Part shown: positions 56,620 to 64,000 of the stretch, one piece after another
Numbering within the stretch: position 1 is the first letter of the stretch
Layout of the letters: each line of letters opens with the position of its first letter
From: Clostridiales bacterium
GTDB taxonomy: Bacteria > Bacillota > Clostridia > Oscillospirales > Oscillospiraceae
Direction of reading: 5' to 3'
Length of the DNA: 64,000 nucleotides
NCBI GenBank assembly: GCA_003150355.1
Contig: QAMJ01000014.1
Coordinates: 124,001-188,000 of the forward strand
Made by a program: the position numbers and the translations under genes
The notes under the pieces: model-generated
Databases searched by the model: none
Seen by the model: the letters and a program-made list of their open reading frames with translations, nothing else
What the model was told of the DNA's origin: nothing

Positions 56620-56874
56620 TCAGCGCCGTTTGGAACCATAATAACTGTCACCGTAATAATCGCCGTATTCGCGATTCTGCCTATCGACATCCGATTCATC
56701 ATCTTCGTCATCTTCTTCAACGATGATATACTGCTTCTGCTTATTCTTATATTGCTCTTTCAGTTTTTTGTTATATTTGGCACGGGCTATATCGTATTCT
56801 ATAACCATCTTAAAACACCAAATACTAAATGCGCCAAGTGCGCCACAGAATATAAGTAGAATTACAGTTTCCAT
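56620..56874 (-). CDS. Small single-pass membrane protein, 84 aa
   Basis: Unrecognised. One N-terminal hydrophobic segment (about residues 4-23) is followed by a lysine-rich stretch (KYNKKLKEQYKNKQKQY), an acidic run (VEEDDEDDESDVD) and a tyrosine/glycine-rich tail (YGDYYGDSYYGSKRR). GGAGG lies about 12 nt before ATG 56874. The positive-inside pattern suggests the tail is cytosolic. AT-rich relative to its neighbours. Confidence 0.7.
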   Translation of the reverse strand: METVILLIFCGALGAFSIWCFKMVIEYDIARAKYNKKLKEQYKNKQKQYIIVEEDDEDDESDVDRQNREYGDYYGDSYYGSKRR

Positions 56875-56981
56875 AGTGCCTATAAACCTCCGTACTCTTG
56901 CTGATCGATGATACTATATCACATAACAGTTATAAAGAAAAGCTCGTGTTAATGACAAAAACGTCTCAGGATCGGCACCGG

Positions 56982-57069
56982 AGAGATTCGACCCGCGTTG
57001 CGACGCGGGCTGCCTCGGGTTGCAAAGCGCCCCCGGCGCTTTGCTAAGAGCCCTCGGGTTCGAATCTCT
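56982..57069. repeat. Structured three-way-junction element near tRNA-Ser
   Basis: Outer arms AGAGATTCGA (56982-56991) and TCGAATCTCT (57060-57069) pair perfectly. Inside are two perfect hairpins: CCCGCG/CGCGGG (56992-57009) and GCAAAGCGCC/GGCGCTTTGC (57022-57044). CCTCGGGTT occurs twice as linkers (57013-57021 and 57052-57060). The outer arm matches the T-arm of the nearby tRNA-Ser. No known RNA class is recognised. Confidence 0.65.
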
Positions 57070-57083
57070 GAAACTTCACATTA

Positions 57084-57122
57084 TAAAATAAGCCCTCTAC
57101 CGTTGGTAGAGGGCTTATTTTA
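57084..57122. terminator. Terminator after tRNA-Ser
   Basis: AAAATAAGCCCTCTACC ... GGTAGAGGGCTTATTTT, a 17-bp stem with a 4-nt loop; T residues on the minus-strand exit side. Confidence 0.85.
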
Positions 57123-57214
57123 TGGCGGAGATGGAGAGATTCGAACTCTCGAAGAGCTTTTGACCCTTACACGATTTCCAATCGTGCGCGCTCGACCAAC
57201 TACGCGACATCTCC
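57123..57214 (-). tRNA. tRNA-Ser (GGA)
   Basis: On the minus strand the 5' acceptor GGAGATG pairs with CATCTCC; CCA is encoded. The anticodon stem CACGA/TCGTG closes the loop TTGGAAA with anticodon GGA (decodes UCC/UCU). The long variable arm (class II) and T-arm GAGAG-TTCGAAT-CTCTC confirm tRNA-Ser. Followed by a strong terminator. Confidence 0.95.
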
Positions 57215-57347
57215 GTGTTTGCTCAAGAAAACAAATTATCAACTTGTCAGCTTGCACATTATAATTCATATGTGCCGTAAAGTCAAGGAATATTTTTCAA
57301 TTCTTCGGGAAAGATTATTTTGAGACAAAAAAGCGGAGGGCAACGCC

Positions 57348-57791
57348 GTGAAGATGACAAACGACGAGTATAAGGAATTTGCCGGGCAGCACGCGCCACG
57401 CTCAAGGGCGGGGCGAAACATGCTGCGAGCCTTTGTGAGCGGCGGAGCGATCTGCGCCGCCGGTCAGGCACTGACGGATCTGTACCTTTCTCTCGGCATG
57501 GAGATGGACAGTGCCTGCGCGGCCTGCTCCGTGACGCTGATCTTCATCGGCGCGCTGCTGACGGGGCTCGGCGTATATGACGACATGGCGCGCTTTTCCG
57601 GTGCGGGCACGCTTGTACCGATAACGGGCTTTGCAAACTCCGTCGTCGCCCCGGCGATAGAGTATAAGACCGAGGGCATGATCCTCGGCACCGCCGCCAA
57701 AATGTTCATCATCTCCGGCCCCGTCATCGTATACGGGATAAGCTCCGGCGTCATCTACGGCATACTGCTGCTGATATTTGGGGCAGCGTAG
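57348..57791 (+). CDS. spoVAC: Stage V sporulation protein AC
   Basis: Spore inner-membrane channel subunit involved in dipicolinic acid uptake. The 147-aa chain has the SpoVAC/SpoVAEB fold with about four hydrophobic segments and the N-terminal block TNDEYKEF-HAPRSRAGRNMLRAFVSGGAIC. I choose GTG 57348 because GGAGGG is 7 nt upstream; an in-frame ATG lies 6 nt on. Spore formers usually have spoVAC next to spoVAD and spoVAE; here the following gene is a 50-codon ORF and then a terminator. It may be a second, dispersed paralogue. Its presence supports a spore-forming host. Confidence 0.93.
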   Translation: MKMTNDEYKEFAGQHAPRSRAGRNMLRAFVSGGAICAAGQALTDLYLSLGMEMDSACAACSVTLIFIGALLTGLGVYDDMARFSGAGTLVPITGFANSVVAPAIEYKTEGMILGTAAKMFIISGPVIVYGISSGVIYGILLLIFGAA

Positions 57792-57812
57792 GAAATACAA
57801 AAGGAGAAGCTC

Positions 57813-57965
57813 ATGGGAAAACACGCGAAGAAGAAAACGAACCGTGACGGTCAGACCGAGGTACTGACCGGGCATGACGAGAAAGCGGAAAGGGAAAGCC
57901 CGGATCGCCGCCTGTGGGAGCGCGAGTCTGACCGCCCCAACGGCACAAGCGGGAATTACAGCTGA
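57813..57965 (+). CDS. Small hydrophilic protein downstream of spoVAC
   Basis: A 50-aa ORF, very hydrophilic and lysine/arginine/glutamate-rich (GKHAKKKTNRDGQTEVL). Strong AAGGAGAAG before ATG 57813. It lies 21 nt after spoVAC and before a clear terminator, so it is probably in the same transcript and may be made in the sporulating cell. It does not show the SASP alpha/beta motif, so I do not call it a SASP. Confidence 0.6.
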   Translation: MGKHAKKKTNRDGQTEVLTGHDEKAERESPDRRLWERESDRPNGTSGNYS

Positions 57966-57968
57966 AAA

Positions 57969-58004
57969 ATAAGCGCACTGCAGCACATTATGCAGTGCGC
58001 TTAT
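57969..58004 (+). terminator. spoVAC operon terminator
   Basis: ATAAGCGCACTGCA ... TGCAGTGCGCTTAT stem followed by AATTTTT. Confidence 0.85.
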
Positions 58005-58033
58005 AATTTTTGATCGTCCCGTAGGGACACCAC

Positions 58034-58930
58034 TTATTGAGCTCCACCGTATTTCTTCTCCGCAAGCTCCTTGCTGCATGAGACAAGGCGGCGGATGCTG
58101 CGGTCGTTCGCGCTGCGCTCGTTTATGAGTATTCCGAGCGAGCGGTGGCAGCGCGGTTCAAGCGGCAGTGTCTTGATGTTGAACTGCATGTCCTTTGTCA
58201 CGAGCCTTGACAGGACGCTCACGCCGAGCCCGTGCTCGACCATCGACGCAATGGACGCATCGTCAAGATTCGTGCGCAGGATGTTCGGAGCAACCTTCAG
58301 CCCGTTTGCCGTAAAGATAGGCAGTATATCCAGCTCGAAACCGAGAGAGGGCATGAGAAAGTCCGTCCCCTCGAAGAGCTCCACCGGGTACGCGTCGCCG
58401 TCAAAATCACAGTCGGCGGGCAGGATGGCGACGAGCTCATCCTCCATCAGCGGTATCCACGTAAGTCCTTGGCACAGCTCCGGCTGATAGCTCACCATCG
58501 CGCAGTCAAGCTCCTCGTTCCTTACCGCCGTGGCCATCTCGTTCATGTCGTTGACCGTGAGGGAGACCTGCGTGTCCGGGCAGAGCAGCCTGAACGCGGA
58601 GAGAATATCCGGGATCCAGTGGCGCGCGATGCTCGAGAACGAGCCGAGCCGCAGTGCCGAGCCGGTCTTGAGCCGCAGCTGATCGGCCTCGCGCTCAAGC
58701 GCCGCGGCGGCGTCTGCAAAGCCCTTGAGCTTCGGCAGCAGCTCCTGACCGGTGGGGGAGAGCCGCACTCCGCCCTTGCTGCGTATCAGCAGCGATACGC
58801 CGAGCTCATCCTCAAGGGAGTTCATCATGTGCGTGAGCCCGGACTGGGTGTAGCCAAGCTCCGCGGCGGCGGCGGTGAGACTGCCGCGGTCTATCGCGGT
58901 CAGAAGCGCGCTTACTTTTTTGCTGTCCAT
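58034..58930 (-). CDS. LysR-family transcriptional regulator
   Basis: A 298-aa regulator. The winged helix-turn-helix (VSALLTAIDRGSLTAAAAELGYTQSGLTHMMNSLEDELG) opens the chain, then the two-lobed effector domain from about residue 90. I start at ATG 58930 (MDSKKVSAL), in agreement with the family; the upstream frame extension has no support. It is convergent with the spoVAC operon and divergent from the leader/hyp region, so regulation of the hyp genes is a natural guess, but not shown. The ligand is unknown. Confidence 0.9.
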   Translation of the reverse strand: MDSKKVSALLTAIDRGSLTAAAAELGYTQSGLTHMMNSLEDELGVSLLIRSKGGVRLSPTGQELLPKLKGFADAAAALEREADQLRLKTGSALRLGSFSSIARHWIPDILSAFRLLCPDTQVSLTVNDMNEMATAVRNEELDCAMVSYQPELCQGLTWIPLMEDELVAILPADCDFDGDAYPVELFEGTDFLMPSLGFELDILPIFTANGLKVAPNILRTNLDDASIASMVEHGLGVSVLSRLVTKDMQFNIKTLPLEPRCHRSLGILINERSANDRSIRRLVSCSKELAEKKYGGAQ

Positions 58931-59037
58931 TCTGCAAATCACTGTCCTTGTGCGGTTATCTATGAAAAAACTGATTACATATATAATAATATGGGATTTT
59001 ACGAAATGCAAGTGAAATGTTATTATCTGTAAAAGTC

Positions 59038-59066
59038 TTGCACTATGATGAAAAAGTTAGTATAAT
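59038..59066 (+). promoter_or_regulatory. Promoter of the structured leader RNA
   Basis: TTGCAC (59038-59043) and TATAAT (59061-59066) with a 17-nt spacer, 107 nt from the divergent LysR start. Transcripts would begin near 59073. Confidence 0.8.
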
Positions 59067-59072
59067 TTAGGA

Positions 59073-59243
59073 AAGAACAGTAAAAGACAGCTATATTACA
59101 CGAAAAAATTCCGGAAACTCTACCGGAATTACCGGGAACAAACCCGGGACATATTTTTACAGACAGCAGATATGCGGGCAGCACATCCCCTGCATATATC
59201 TGTCGGTTCATCCTGCGGGAATACCCGCAGGATGAATTTTTTG
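59073..59243 (+). ncRNA. Structured leader or small RNA ending at a terminator
   Basis: After the promoter come four stems: AATTCCGG/CCGGAATT, CCGGG/CCCGG, a long GACAG...CTGTC stem, and the terminator TTCATCCTGCGGG ... CCCGCAGGATGAATTTTTTG (about 59207-59243). Read on the minus strand, the first stem is also followed by six T. I do not recognise a known riboswitch. It may be an attenuation leader of hypF or an independent sRNA. Confidence 0.6.
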
Positions 59244-59369
59244 TGCAGATATGAGAAAGTGTACGGACATTAGGGTTAAGGCCATGTTAAGCTAATAGAA
59301 CTGATTTAGACAATTTTGTGTAATTTGAATATAAAACCATAAAAATCCCTGTGAAAAAATTTACTAATC

Positions 59370-59399
59370 TTGCAAAGTGCATATAAACGGAAGTATAAT
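59370..59399 (+). promoter_or_regulatory. Second, proximal promoter of hypF
   Basis: TTGCAA (59370-59375) and TATAAT (59394-59399) with an 18-nt spacer. A transcript from here would skip the structured leader and start about 120 nt before hypF, and it would contain the TAGCAATAG-type repeats (59414-59488). Confidence 0.65.
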
Positions 59400-59413
59400 C
59401 ACTTCAAGAGAAA

Positions 59414-59488
59414 TAGCAATAGTGCTTTAAGGCGGTATGCGGTTTCCTATTGCTAAAAAAACGGTCATGTAGTAGAATACTATTGCTA
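59414..59488 (+). repeat. Three copies of a 9-bp inverted/direct repeat
   Basis: TAGCAATAG (59414-59422), then its complement CTATTGCTA twice (59447-59455 and 59480-59488). The first copy can pair with either of the two later copies, or all three could be protein-binding sites just before hypF. Confidence 0.75.
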
Positions 59489-59524
59489 AAACTTTAACTT
59501 GAAATACGGCGGGAGATTGATCCG

Positions 59525-61753
59525 GTGCATAGAGTTTTGATCCACATACACGGTATCGTTCAGGGGGTCGGCTTCCGGCCGTTTATCCATAAGCTCGTCA
59601 AGGAGCGCGGCCTGAGGGGATATATAAAAAACACCTCTTCCGGGGTCGAGCTTGAGCTGGAGGGGGAGCATGAGGAGCTTTCCGGCTTCATTGAGGATAT
59701 CCCGCGCCGTGCGCCAAAGCTTGCCGTCATCGAAGCAATGGAGACGGAGTATCTCCCGGATCTGGCAGGCTATGAAGATTTCAGGATTCTGAGCAGTAAA
59801 ACGGAAGCTTTCCGAAATACGCTCATTTCCCCGGACATATGCATCTGTGACGACTGCCTGCGCGAGCTGAGAACGCCCGGCGACAGGCGCTACCGCTATC
59901 CTTTCATCAACTGCACCAACTGCGGCCCGAGGTTCACCATTATAAAGGATGTGCCGTATGACCGGGCAAAGACCTCGATGAGCGCCTTTCCCATGTGCCC
60001 AGACTGTGACCGGGAGTATCACGATATTGAAGATCGCCGCTACCATGCCCAGCCGGACTGCTGCCCGGACTGCGGCCCGAAGGTCTTCTTTCTGGACGCC
60101 GAGGGAAAGACCGTGGAGGGCGACGCGATAGAGCTTGCCCGGCAGAGCATCAAGGCAGGGAAGATCATCGCCGTCAAGGGGCTCGGCGGGATACACCTTG
60201 CCTGCCGCTGTGACGACGCTTCCATCGTCCGCGAGCTGCGCCGCCGCAAGCAGCGCGATGAAAAGCCTTTCGCGGTCATGTGCCGCGATGCAGACTGCGC
60301 GAGAGAAATTTGCCTCGTCTCTGAGGACGAGGAGAAGATACTTGACGGCTTCCGCCGTCCTATCGTCCTGCTGAGAAAGAAGCGGCAGGGGCTGGAGCAT
60401 ATCAGTGAAAACGGGTTTATCGGCGTTATGCTGCCGTATACCCCGCTGCACTATCTGCTCTTCGGCGACGATATAGATATGCTCATTATGACGAGCGCCA
60501 ATCTTTCCGACACTCCCATGATGTACCGCAACGATGAAGCGGTGGAAAAGCTGCACGGCATTGCCGACGGTTTCCTGCTGCACAACAGGGATATCCAGAC
60601 CCGCTGTGATGATTCGCTGTGCTGGGTGCTCGGCGGCGCGGAATATTTTGCCCGCCGTTCAAGGGGATATGTACCGTTTCCGATAACCGTCGGGGAGGAG
60701 CTGCTGCCGCTGCTTGCCTGCGGCGCGGAGCAGAAAGCGAGCTTCTGCCTGTCAAAGGGGAGCTATGTTTTCCCGAGCCAGCATATCGGTGATCTGAAGA
60801 ATTTTGAGACGCTGGAAAATTATACCGGACAGATAAAACATTTCCAGCGCCTGTTTGATATAAGACCGCAGGCCGTGGTCTGCGATCTGCACCCGGACTA
60901 TATGTCCACGGAATATGCTTCCGCGATAGCCGAGGAAGAAAGCCTGCCGCTTATAAAGGTGCAGCACCATCATGCGCACATGGCCGCCTGCATGGCCGAT
61001 AATGGTCAGAATGGGTCGGTGATCGGCCTTGTGTGGGACGGCACCGGACTCGGTACGGACGGCACGATATGGGGCGCGGAGTGCCTCATTGGGGACTATT
61101 CCGGCTTTGAGCGCTTCGGCAGTATTCTGCCCATACCCCTCATCGGCGGGGACAGGGCAGTCAAGGAGACTGACCGCGTCGCCTTCGCACTGCTCGACGC
61201 TTCCGGCTGCGATACCGGGAGCATCGAAAAAAAGGGGATTTATAAGACCGTGCTTGATTCCGGACTCAATTGCCCCGTGTCCTCAGGCATGGGACGGCTG
61301 TTTGACGGCGTCGCTGCGATCCTTGGGATAAAGACGCTGTGCAGCTATGAGGGGCAGGGAGCCGTCCTGCTCGAAGCCGCTGCAGCGGAGGACGAAGAAG
61401 TTTACCCATTTGCCCTTGAGGGTACGCCGCTGCGCTATGACTGGCGTGGGACGATCCGCGCGATATGCGCCGATATAGAGGCGGGGGTCGACACTGGGCG
61501 CATAGCCGCCCGGTTTATGAACACGCTCATTGAAATGGCTGTGCGCCAGTGCTGCGCTGCACGGGAAGCGAGCGGAATAGACGTTGCTGCGCTCTCAGGC
61601 GGCAGCTTCCAGAATATGTATATAATGTCGCGCCTGCCGGGAAGACTGGAAAAAGAGGGCTTCCGTGTGCTGAGGCACAGGCGCGTTTCGACGAATGACG
61701 AGGGGCTTTCACTCGGCCAGCTGATGATAGCCGCCGCGAAGCTCGAAAAATAA
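59525..61753 (+). CDS. hypF: Carbamoyltransferase HypF
   Basis: Makes the thiocyanate ligand precursor for NiFe hydrogenases by carbamoylating the C-terminal Cys of HypE. The 742 aa show the full HypF order: acylphosphatase domain (GIVQGVGFRPF), two zinc motifs (CICDDC ... CTNCGPRF and CPDCDREY ... CCPDCGPK), YrdC-like ATP-binding domain (around KGLGGIHLACRC) and the Kae1-like carbamoyl-transfer domain at the C-terminus (HHHAHMAACMADN, LSGGSFQN). It begins with GTG 59525 (MHRVLIHIHG), about 9 nt after GGGAG. It is the first gene of hypFCDE. Confidence 0.97.
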   Translation: MHRVLIHIHGIVQGVGFRPFIHKLVKERGLRGYIKNTSSGVELELEGEHEELSGFIEDIPRRAPKLAVIEAMETEYLPDLAGYEDFRILSSKTEAFRNTLISPDICICDDCLRELRTPGDRRYRYPFINCTNCGPRFTIIKDVPYDRAKTSMSAFPMCPDCDREYHDIEDRRYHAQPDCCPDCGPKVFFLDAEGKTVEGDAIELARQSIKAGKIIAVKGLGGIHLACRCDDASIVRELRRRKQRDEKPFAVMCRDADCAREICLVSEDEEKILDGFRRPIVLLRKKRQGLEHISENGFIGVMLPYTPLHYLLFGDDIDMLIMTSANLSDTPMMYRNDEAVEKLHGIADGFLLHNRDIQTRCDDSLCWVLGGAEYFARRSRGYVPFPITVGEELLPLLACGAEQKASFCLSKGSYVFPSQHIGDLKNFETLENYTGQIKHFQRLFDIRPQAVVCDLHPDYMSTEYASAIAEEESLPLIKVQHHHAHMAACMADNGQNGSVIGLVWDGTGLGTDGTIWGAECLIGDYSGFERFGSILPIPLIGGDRAVKETDRVAFALLDASGCDTGSIEKKGIYKTVLDSGLNCPVSSGMGRLFDGVAAILGIKTLCSYEGQGAVLLEAAAAEDEEVYPFALEGTPLRYDWRGTIRAICADIEAGVDTGRIAARFMNTLIEMAVRQCCAAREASGIDVAALSGGSFQNMYIMSRLPGRLEKEGFRVLRHRRVSTNDEGLSLGQLMIAAAKLEK

Positions 61754-61765
61754 GGAGAAAAAGAT

Positions 61766-61987
61766 ATGTGTTTGGCAGTACCGCTGAAGCTTGTTGAAAT
61801 ACACGGAAATTCCGCCATAGGCGAAGCTCTCGGCATGACGCGCGAAATTCGCGTCGACTTCATCCCGGAGCCGAAGGTGGGGGACTACGTTATGGTACAT
61901 GCCGGGTTTGCGATAGACCGGCTCGATGAACAGCAGGCGCAGGAGGATATTGACGCTTGGAAAGAGGTGCAGGATGCCCTCGGCTGA
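61766..61987 (+). CDS. hypC: Hydrogenase assembly chaperone HypC
   Basis: Small chaperone (73 aa) that carries the Fe(CN)2CO group with HypD and delivers it to the hydrogenase large subunit. The N-terminus MCLAVPLKL exposes Cys2, required for function, and the domain ends at GYVMVHAGFAIDRLD. It follows hypF by 12 nt and overlaps hypD by 14 nt. AAGGAG is upstream of ATG 61766. Confidence 0.97.
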   Translation: MCLAVPLKLVEIHGNSAIGEALGMTREIRVDFIPEPKVGDYVMVHAGFAIDRLDEQQAQEDIDAWKEVQDALG

Positions 61988-63050
61988 TATGCACACAGGT
62001 GAGATCATCTCCGCGATAGAGCGTCTGGACTTGGGCGAGATACGGCTCATGGAGGTATGCGGGACGCATACGATGTCCATCGCAAAGTCCGGCCTGCGCT
62101 CGATGCTCCCGAAAAATATAAAGCTCCTGTCAGGCCCCGGCTGCCCGGTCTGCGTAACGCCCCCGGAGGTCATCGACGCGGTGCTGGAGCTTGCCATGGA
62201 GAAGGACGTTATCATCACCACATACGGCGATATGCTGCGCGTTCCCGGCAGCACACCGGGCGACAGCCTGCAGCGCCGCCGCGCCATGGGCGCGAGGGTG
62301 CAGATGGTCTACTCCCCGGTGGACGCGGTGCAGCTTGCCAAGGAGAATCCGGATAAGCAGGTGGTGTTTCTCGGCGTCGGCTTTGAGACTACCGCGCCGG
62401 GGACTGCCGCCGCAGCGCTGACAGCGGCGGAGCAGAGGGTGGAGAATTTCTCCCTCTGGTCGATGCTCAAAACTGTGGAGCCCGCGCTGCGCGCGCTCAT
62501 AGCCATGCCGGATTTCAATATCGACGGCTTTATCTGCCCGGGTCACGTGGCCACGATAATCGGCGTTAAGGGCTTCCGCTTTCTCCCGGAGGAATATTCG
62601 ATGCCGGCGGTCATCGCGGGCTTTGAACCGGAGGATATTCTCCGCGCGGTGTACAGGCTCGCAAAGCAGATCGCCGAGAAGAGCCCGAAGATAGAGAACG
62701 AGTACCGCAGGGCGGTCACCGAAAACGGCAACCCCCTTGCGCAGAACATGATGAACACCTGCCTGCGCCGCCGTCCAGATAACTGGCGCGGCCTTGGGCT
62801 CATCCCGGACAGCGGACTTGAACCGGCCGCCGTGCTTGAGCGGCTCGACGCGGAAAAGCGCTTCGGCATAAAATATGCGGAGAAGCCGAAGCCCACCGCC
62901 TGCCGCTGCGGGGACGTTATCTGCGGACGCATTGCCCCGGAGCAGTGCCTGATGTTCGGGGAACGCTGCACACCGGAGAATCCGGTGGGGCCGTGCATGG
63001 TCTCCTCGGAGGGAGCCTGCGCCGCGGCGTATAAATACGCGGGGGTGTGA
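61974..63050 (+). CDS. hypD: Hydrogenase formation protein HypD
   Basis: Scaffold for building the Fe(CN)2CO centre together with HypC and HypE. The 358 aa carry MEVCGTHTM with the conserved Cys, LSGPGCPVCVTP, and the iron-sulfur-binding region with ACRCGDVICG, EQCLMFGERCTP and GPCMVSSEGAC. I choose ATG 61974 (MPSADMHTG), placing the start inside hypC; the longer open frame has no ribosome site. The coupling HypC-HypD is seen in most hyp operons. Confidence 0.96.
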   Translation: MPSADMHTGEIISAIERLDLGEIRLMEVCGTHTMSIAKSGLRSMLPKNIKLLSGPGCPVCVTPPEVIDAVLELAMEKDVIITTYGDMLRVPGSTPGDSLQRRRAMGARVQMVYSPVDAVQLAKENPDKQVVFLGVGFETTAPGTAAAALTAAEQRVENFSLWSMLKTVEPALRALIAMPDFNIDGFICPGHVATIIGVKGFRFLPEEYSMPAVIAGFEPEDILRAVYRLAKQIAEKSPKIENEYRRAVTENGNPLAQNMMNTCLRRRPDNWRGLGLIPDSGLEPAAVLERLDAEKRFGIKYAEKPKPTACRCGDVICGRIAPEQCLMFGERCTPENPVGPCMVSSEGACAAAYKYAGV

Positions 63051-63055
63051 CTTAT

Positions 63056-64000
63056 ATGGACGAAATAATTACACTCGATTACGGCAGCGGCGGCAAAAAG
63101 ACTGCCCGCCTGATAGAAAAGCTGATAGTCCCGGCGCTGTCAAACCCGGCACTGGACGCCTTGGGCGACGGCGCGATAGTAGAGGGCGCAGAGAAGCTTG
63201 CCTTCTCGACTGACAGCTTCGTCGTCGATCCTATATTTTTCCCCGGCGGGGATATCGGCAAGCTCTCCGTCTGCGGCACGGTGAACGACCTTGCAATGTG
63301 CGGCGCTGTGCCGAAGTATTTGAGCTGTTCTTTTATTATAGAAGAGGGGCTGCCGGCAGAGGACTTGGAAAAGATAGTCGAGTCCATCCGCCGCACAGCG
63401 GAGAGAGCCGGTGTGCAGGTCGTGACGGGGGACACAAAGGTCGTCGAGCGCGGCAGGGGAGATAAAATTTATATCAACACCGCCGGTATCGGCTTTGTGA
63501 AATACCCCGGTCTCAGCCCGAAAAACCTGAGAGATGGGGACACCGTGATAGTCTCCGGCATGGTCGGTGACCACGGAACGGCCATCATGCTTGCGCGCAG
63601 CGGGATGATGCAGGGCGAGATAGCTTCCGACTGCGCGCCGCTGAACGGCCTGTGCGAAGCCATCCTCGGCACGGGAGCCGAAGTCCGCGTCCTGCGCGAC
63701 CCGACGCGCGGCGGAGTTGCCACGACGCTCAATGAGTTCATCGAGGGTACGGCGCTCGGGATAGAGCTGTACGAGGATAAAATTCCGGTTCGGGATCAGG
63801 TCCGCTCGGCCTGCGATATGCTCGGCCTTGACCCACTATACTGCGCGAACGAGGGCAAGCTCCTTGTTGCCGTTGCAGCGGATGACGCGGAGCGGGTGAT
63901 AGACGCGATGCGCGAAACTGAAGAGGGGCGCGACGCTGCGATCATCGGCAGAGTCAGCGCCGGTTATCCCGGAAAGCTCGTCATGGACACGGCCTTCGGG
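63056..64000 (+). CDS. hypE: Hydrogenase expression/formation protein HypE, 3' end cut
   Basis: Dehydrates the carbamoyl group on its own C-terminal Cys to give the cyanide ligand. 315 codons are visible from ATG 63056 (MDEIITLDYGSGGKK) to the window edge. They include AIRS/PurM-type ATP-binding parts (FSTDSFVVDPIFFPGGDIGKLSV, VTGDTKVVERGRGDKIYINTAGIG, RDPTRGGVATTLNE). The last ~15 residues with the C-terminal PRIC-type Cys lie beyond 64000. It begins 5 nt after hypD. hypA and hypB do not precede it and could follow outside the window. Confidence 0.95.
   Translation, partial: MDEIITLDYGSGGKKTARLIEKLIVPALSNPALDALGDGAIVEGAEKLAFSTDSFVVDPIFFPGGDIGKLSVCGTVNDLAMCGAVPKYLSCSFIIEEGLPAEDLEKIVESIRRTAERAGVQVVTGDTKVVERGRGDKIYINTAGIGFVKYPGLSPKNLRDGDTVIVSGMVGDHGTAIMLARSGMMQGEIASDCAPLNGLCEAILGTGAEVRVLRDPTRGGVATTLNEFIEGTALGIELYEDKIPVRDQVRSACDMLGLDPLYCANEGKLLVAVAADDAERVIDAMRETEEGRDAAIIGRVSAGYPGKLVMDTAFG

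Noticed and set aside
56998..57264. 88-codon open frame across the structured element and tRNA-Ser
   Set aside because: It crosses the tRNA gene and terminator on the opposite strand and has no ribosome site.
59073..59206. Leader before hypF tested by eye against purine, Moco, fluoride, NiCo, THF and guanidine riboswitch patterns
   Set aside because: None of the conserved core nucleotides could be matched; kept only as an unrecognised structured RNA.

Overview
The window is about 58-60% GC, densely coded on both strands, and reads as a chromosomal segment of a Gram-positive, probably spore-forming, anaerobic Clostridia member (Oscillospirales-like). The signs are a T-box leader, an HrcA/CIRCE heat-shock operon, spoVAC, a single-chain glycyl-tRNA synthetase, the YqhQ and YlmH families, 2-oxoacid:ferredoxin oxidoreductase subunits and NiFe-hydrogenase maturation genes. 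The lineage is inferred from gene content; there is no rRNA to confirm it.

Layout. 1-1948 (minus): response regulator, sensor kinase and the 5' end of yqhQ. 2195-9001 (plus): an orphan protein, then a translational GTPase fused to a YacP/Rae1-like NYN ribonuclease that overlaps ylmH, followed by pepT, an MFS carrier and a small orphan. 9102-11054: a promoter, an asparagine T-box and asnB. 11116-17340 (minus): MBL hydrolase, YcxB-like protein, gdhA, nadE with a degenerate glutaminase domain, and glyS. 17572-22525: polysaccharide deacetylase, a LysR remnant, folD with a GH13 enzyme, and an EFR1-type ferredoxin/flavodoxin. 22674-25149: a lower-GC block in which a 5'-truncated FGGY kinase and a 5'-truncated oxidoreductase beta subunit meet head to head. 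25391-28537: HAD phosphatase, EamA exporter, and a CaCA antiporter behind a yybP-ykoY (Mn2+) riboswitch. 28604-31688: a metal-efflux locus (P-type ATPase, separate HMA protein, divergent ArsR-AraC fusion regulator). 31712-37124: 8-oxoG glycosylase, guaB, GT8 glycosyltransferase, MFS, DUF364. 37364-42415 (minus): hrcA-grpE-dnaK-dnaJ with a CIRCE operator. 42559-50523: AI-2E-family permease, DacF-type carboxypeptidase, MATE with MerR regulator, and an AAA+ ATPase paired with a secreted beta-helix protein. 50815-54821: an iron-type ABC importer. 54910-58930: acetyltransferase, stand-alone E2-like acyltransferase without the catalytic His, tRNA-Ser beside a folded repeat-like element, spoVAC, LysR regulator. 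59038-64000: a structured leader, then hypF-hypC-hypD-hypE, with hypE cut by the window end.

Connections. Nitrogen assimilation genes cluster (asnB, gdhA, nadE), with asnB under tRNA-Asn control. Metal handling recurs: Mn2+-responsive antiporter, Zn/Cd-type ATPase, iron importer, DUF364, nickel insertion by hyp. The most interesting parts are the ribosome-directed GTPase-ribonuclease fusion translationally coupled to ylmH, the nadE active-site losses, the head-to-head truncation at about 24076, the Mn2+ riboswitch on a CaCA antiporter, and the unexplained RNA-like elements at 56982-57069 and 59073-59243.
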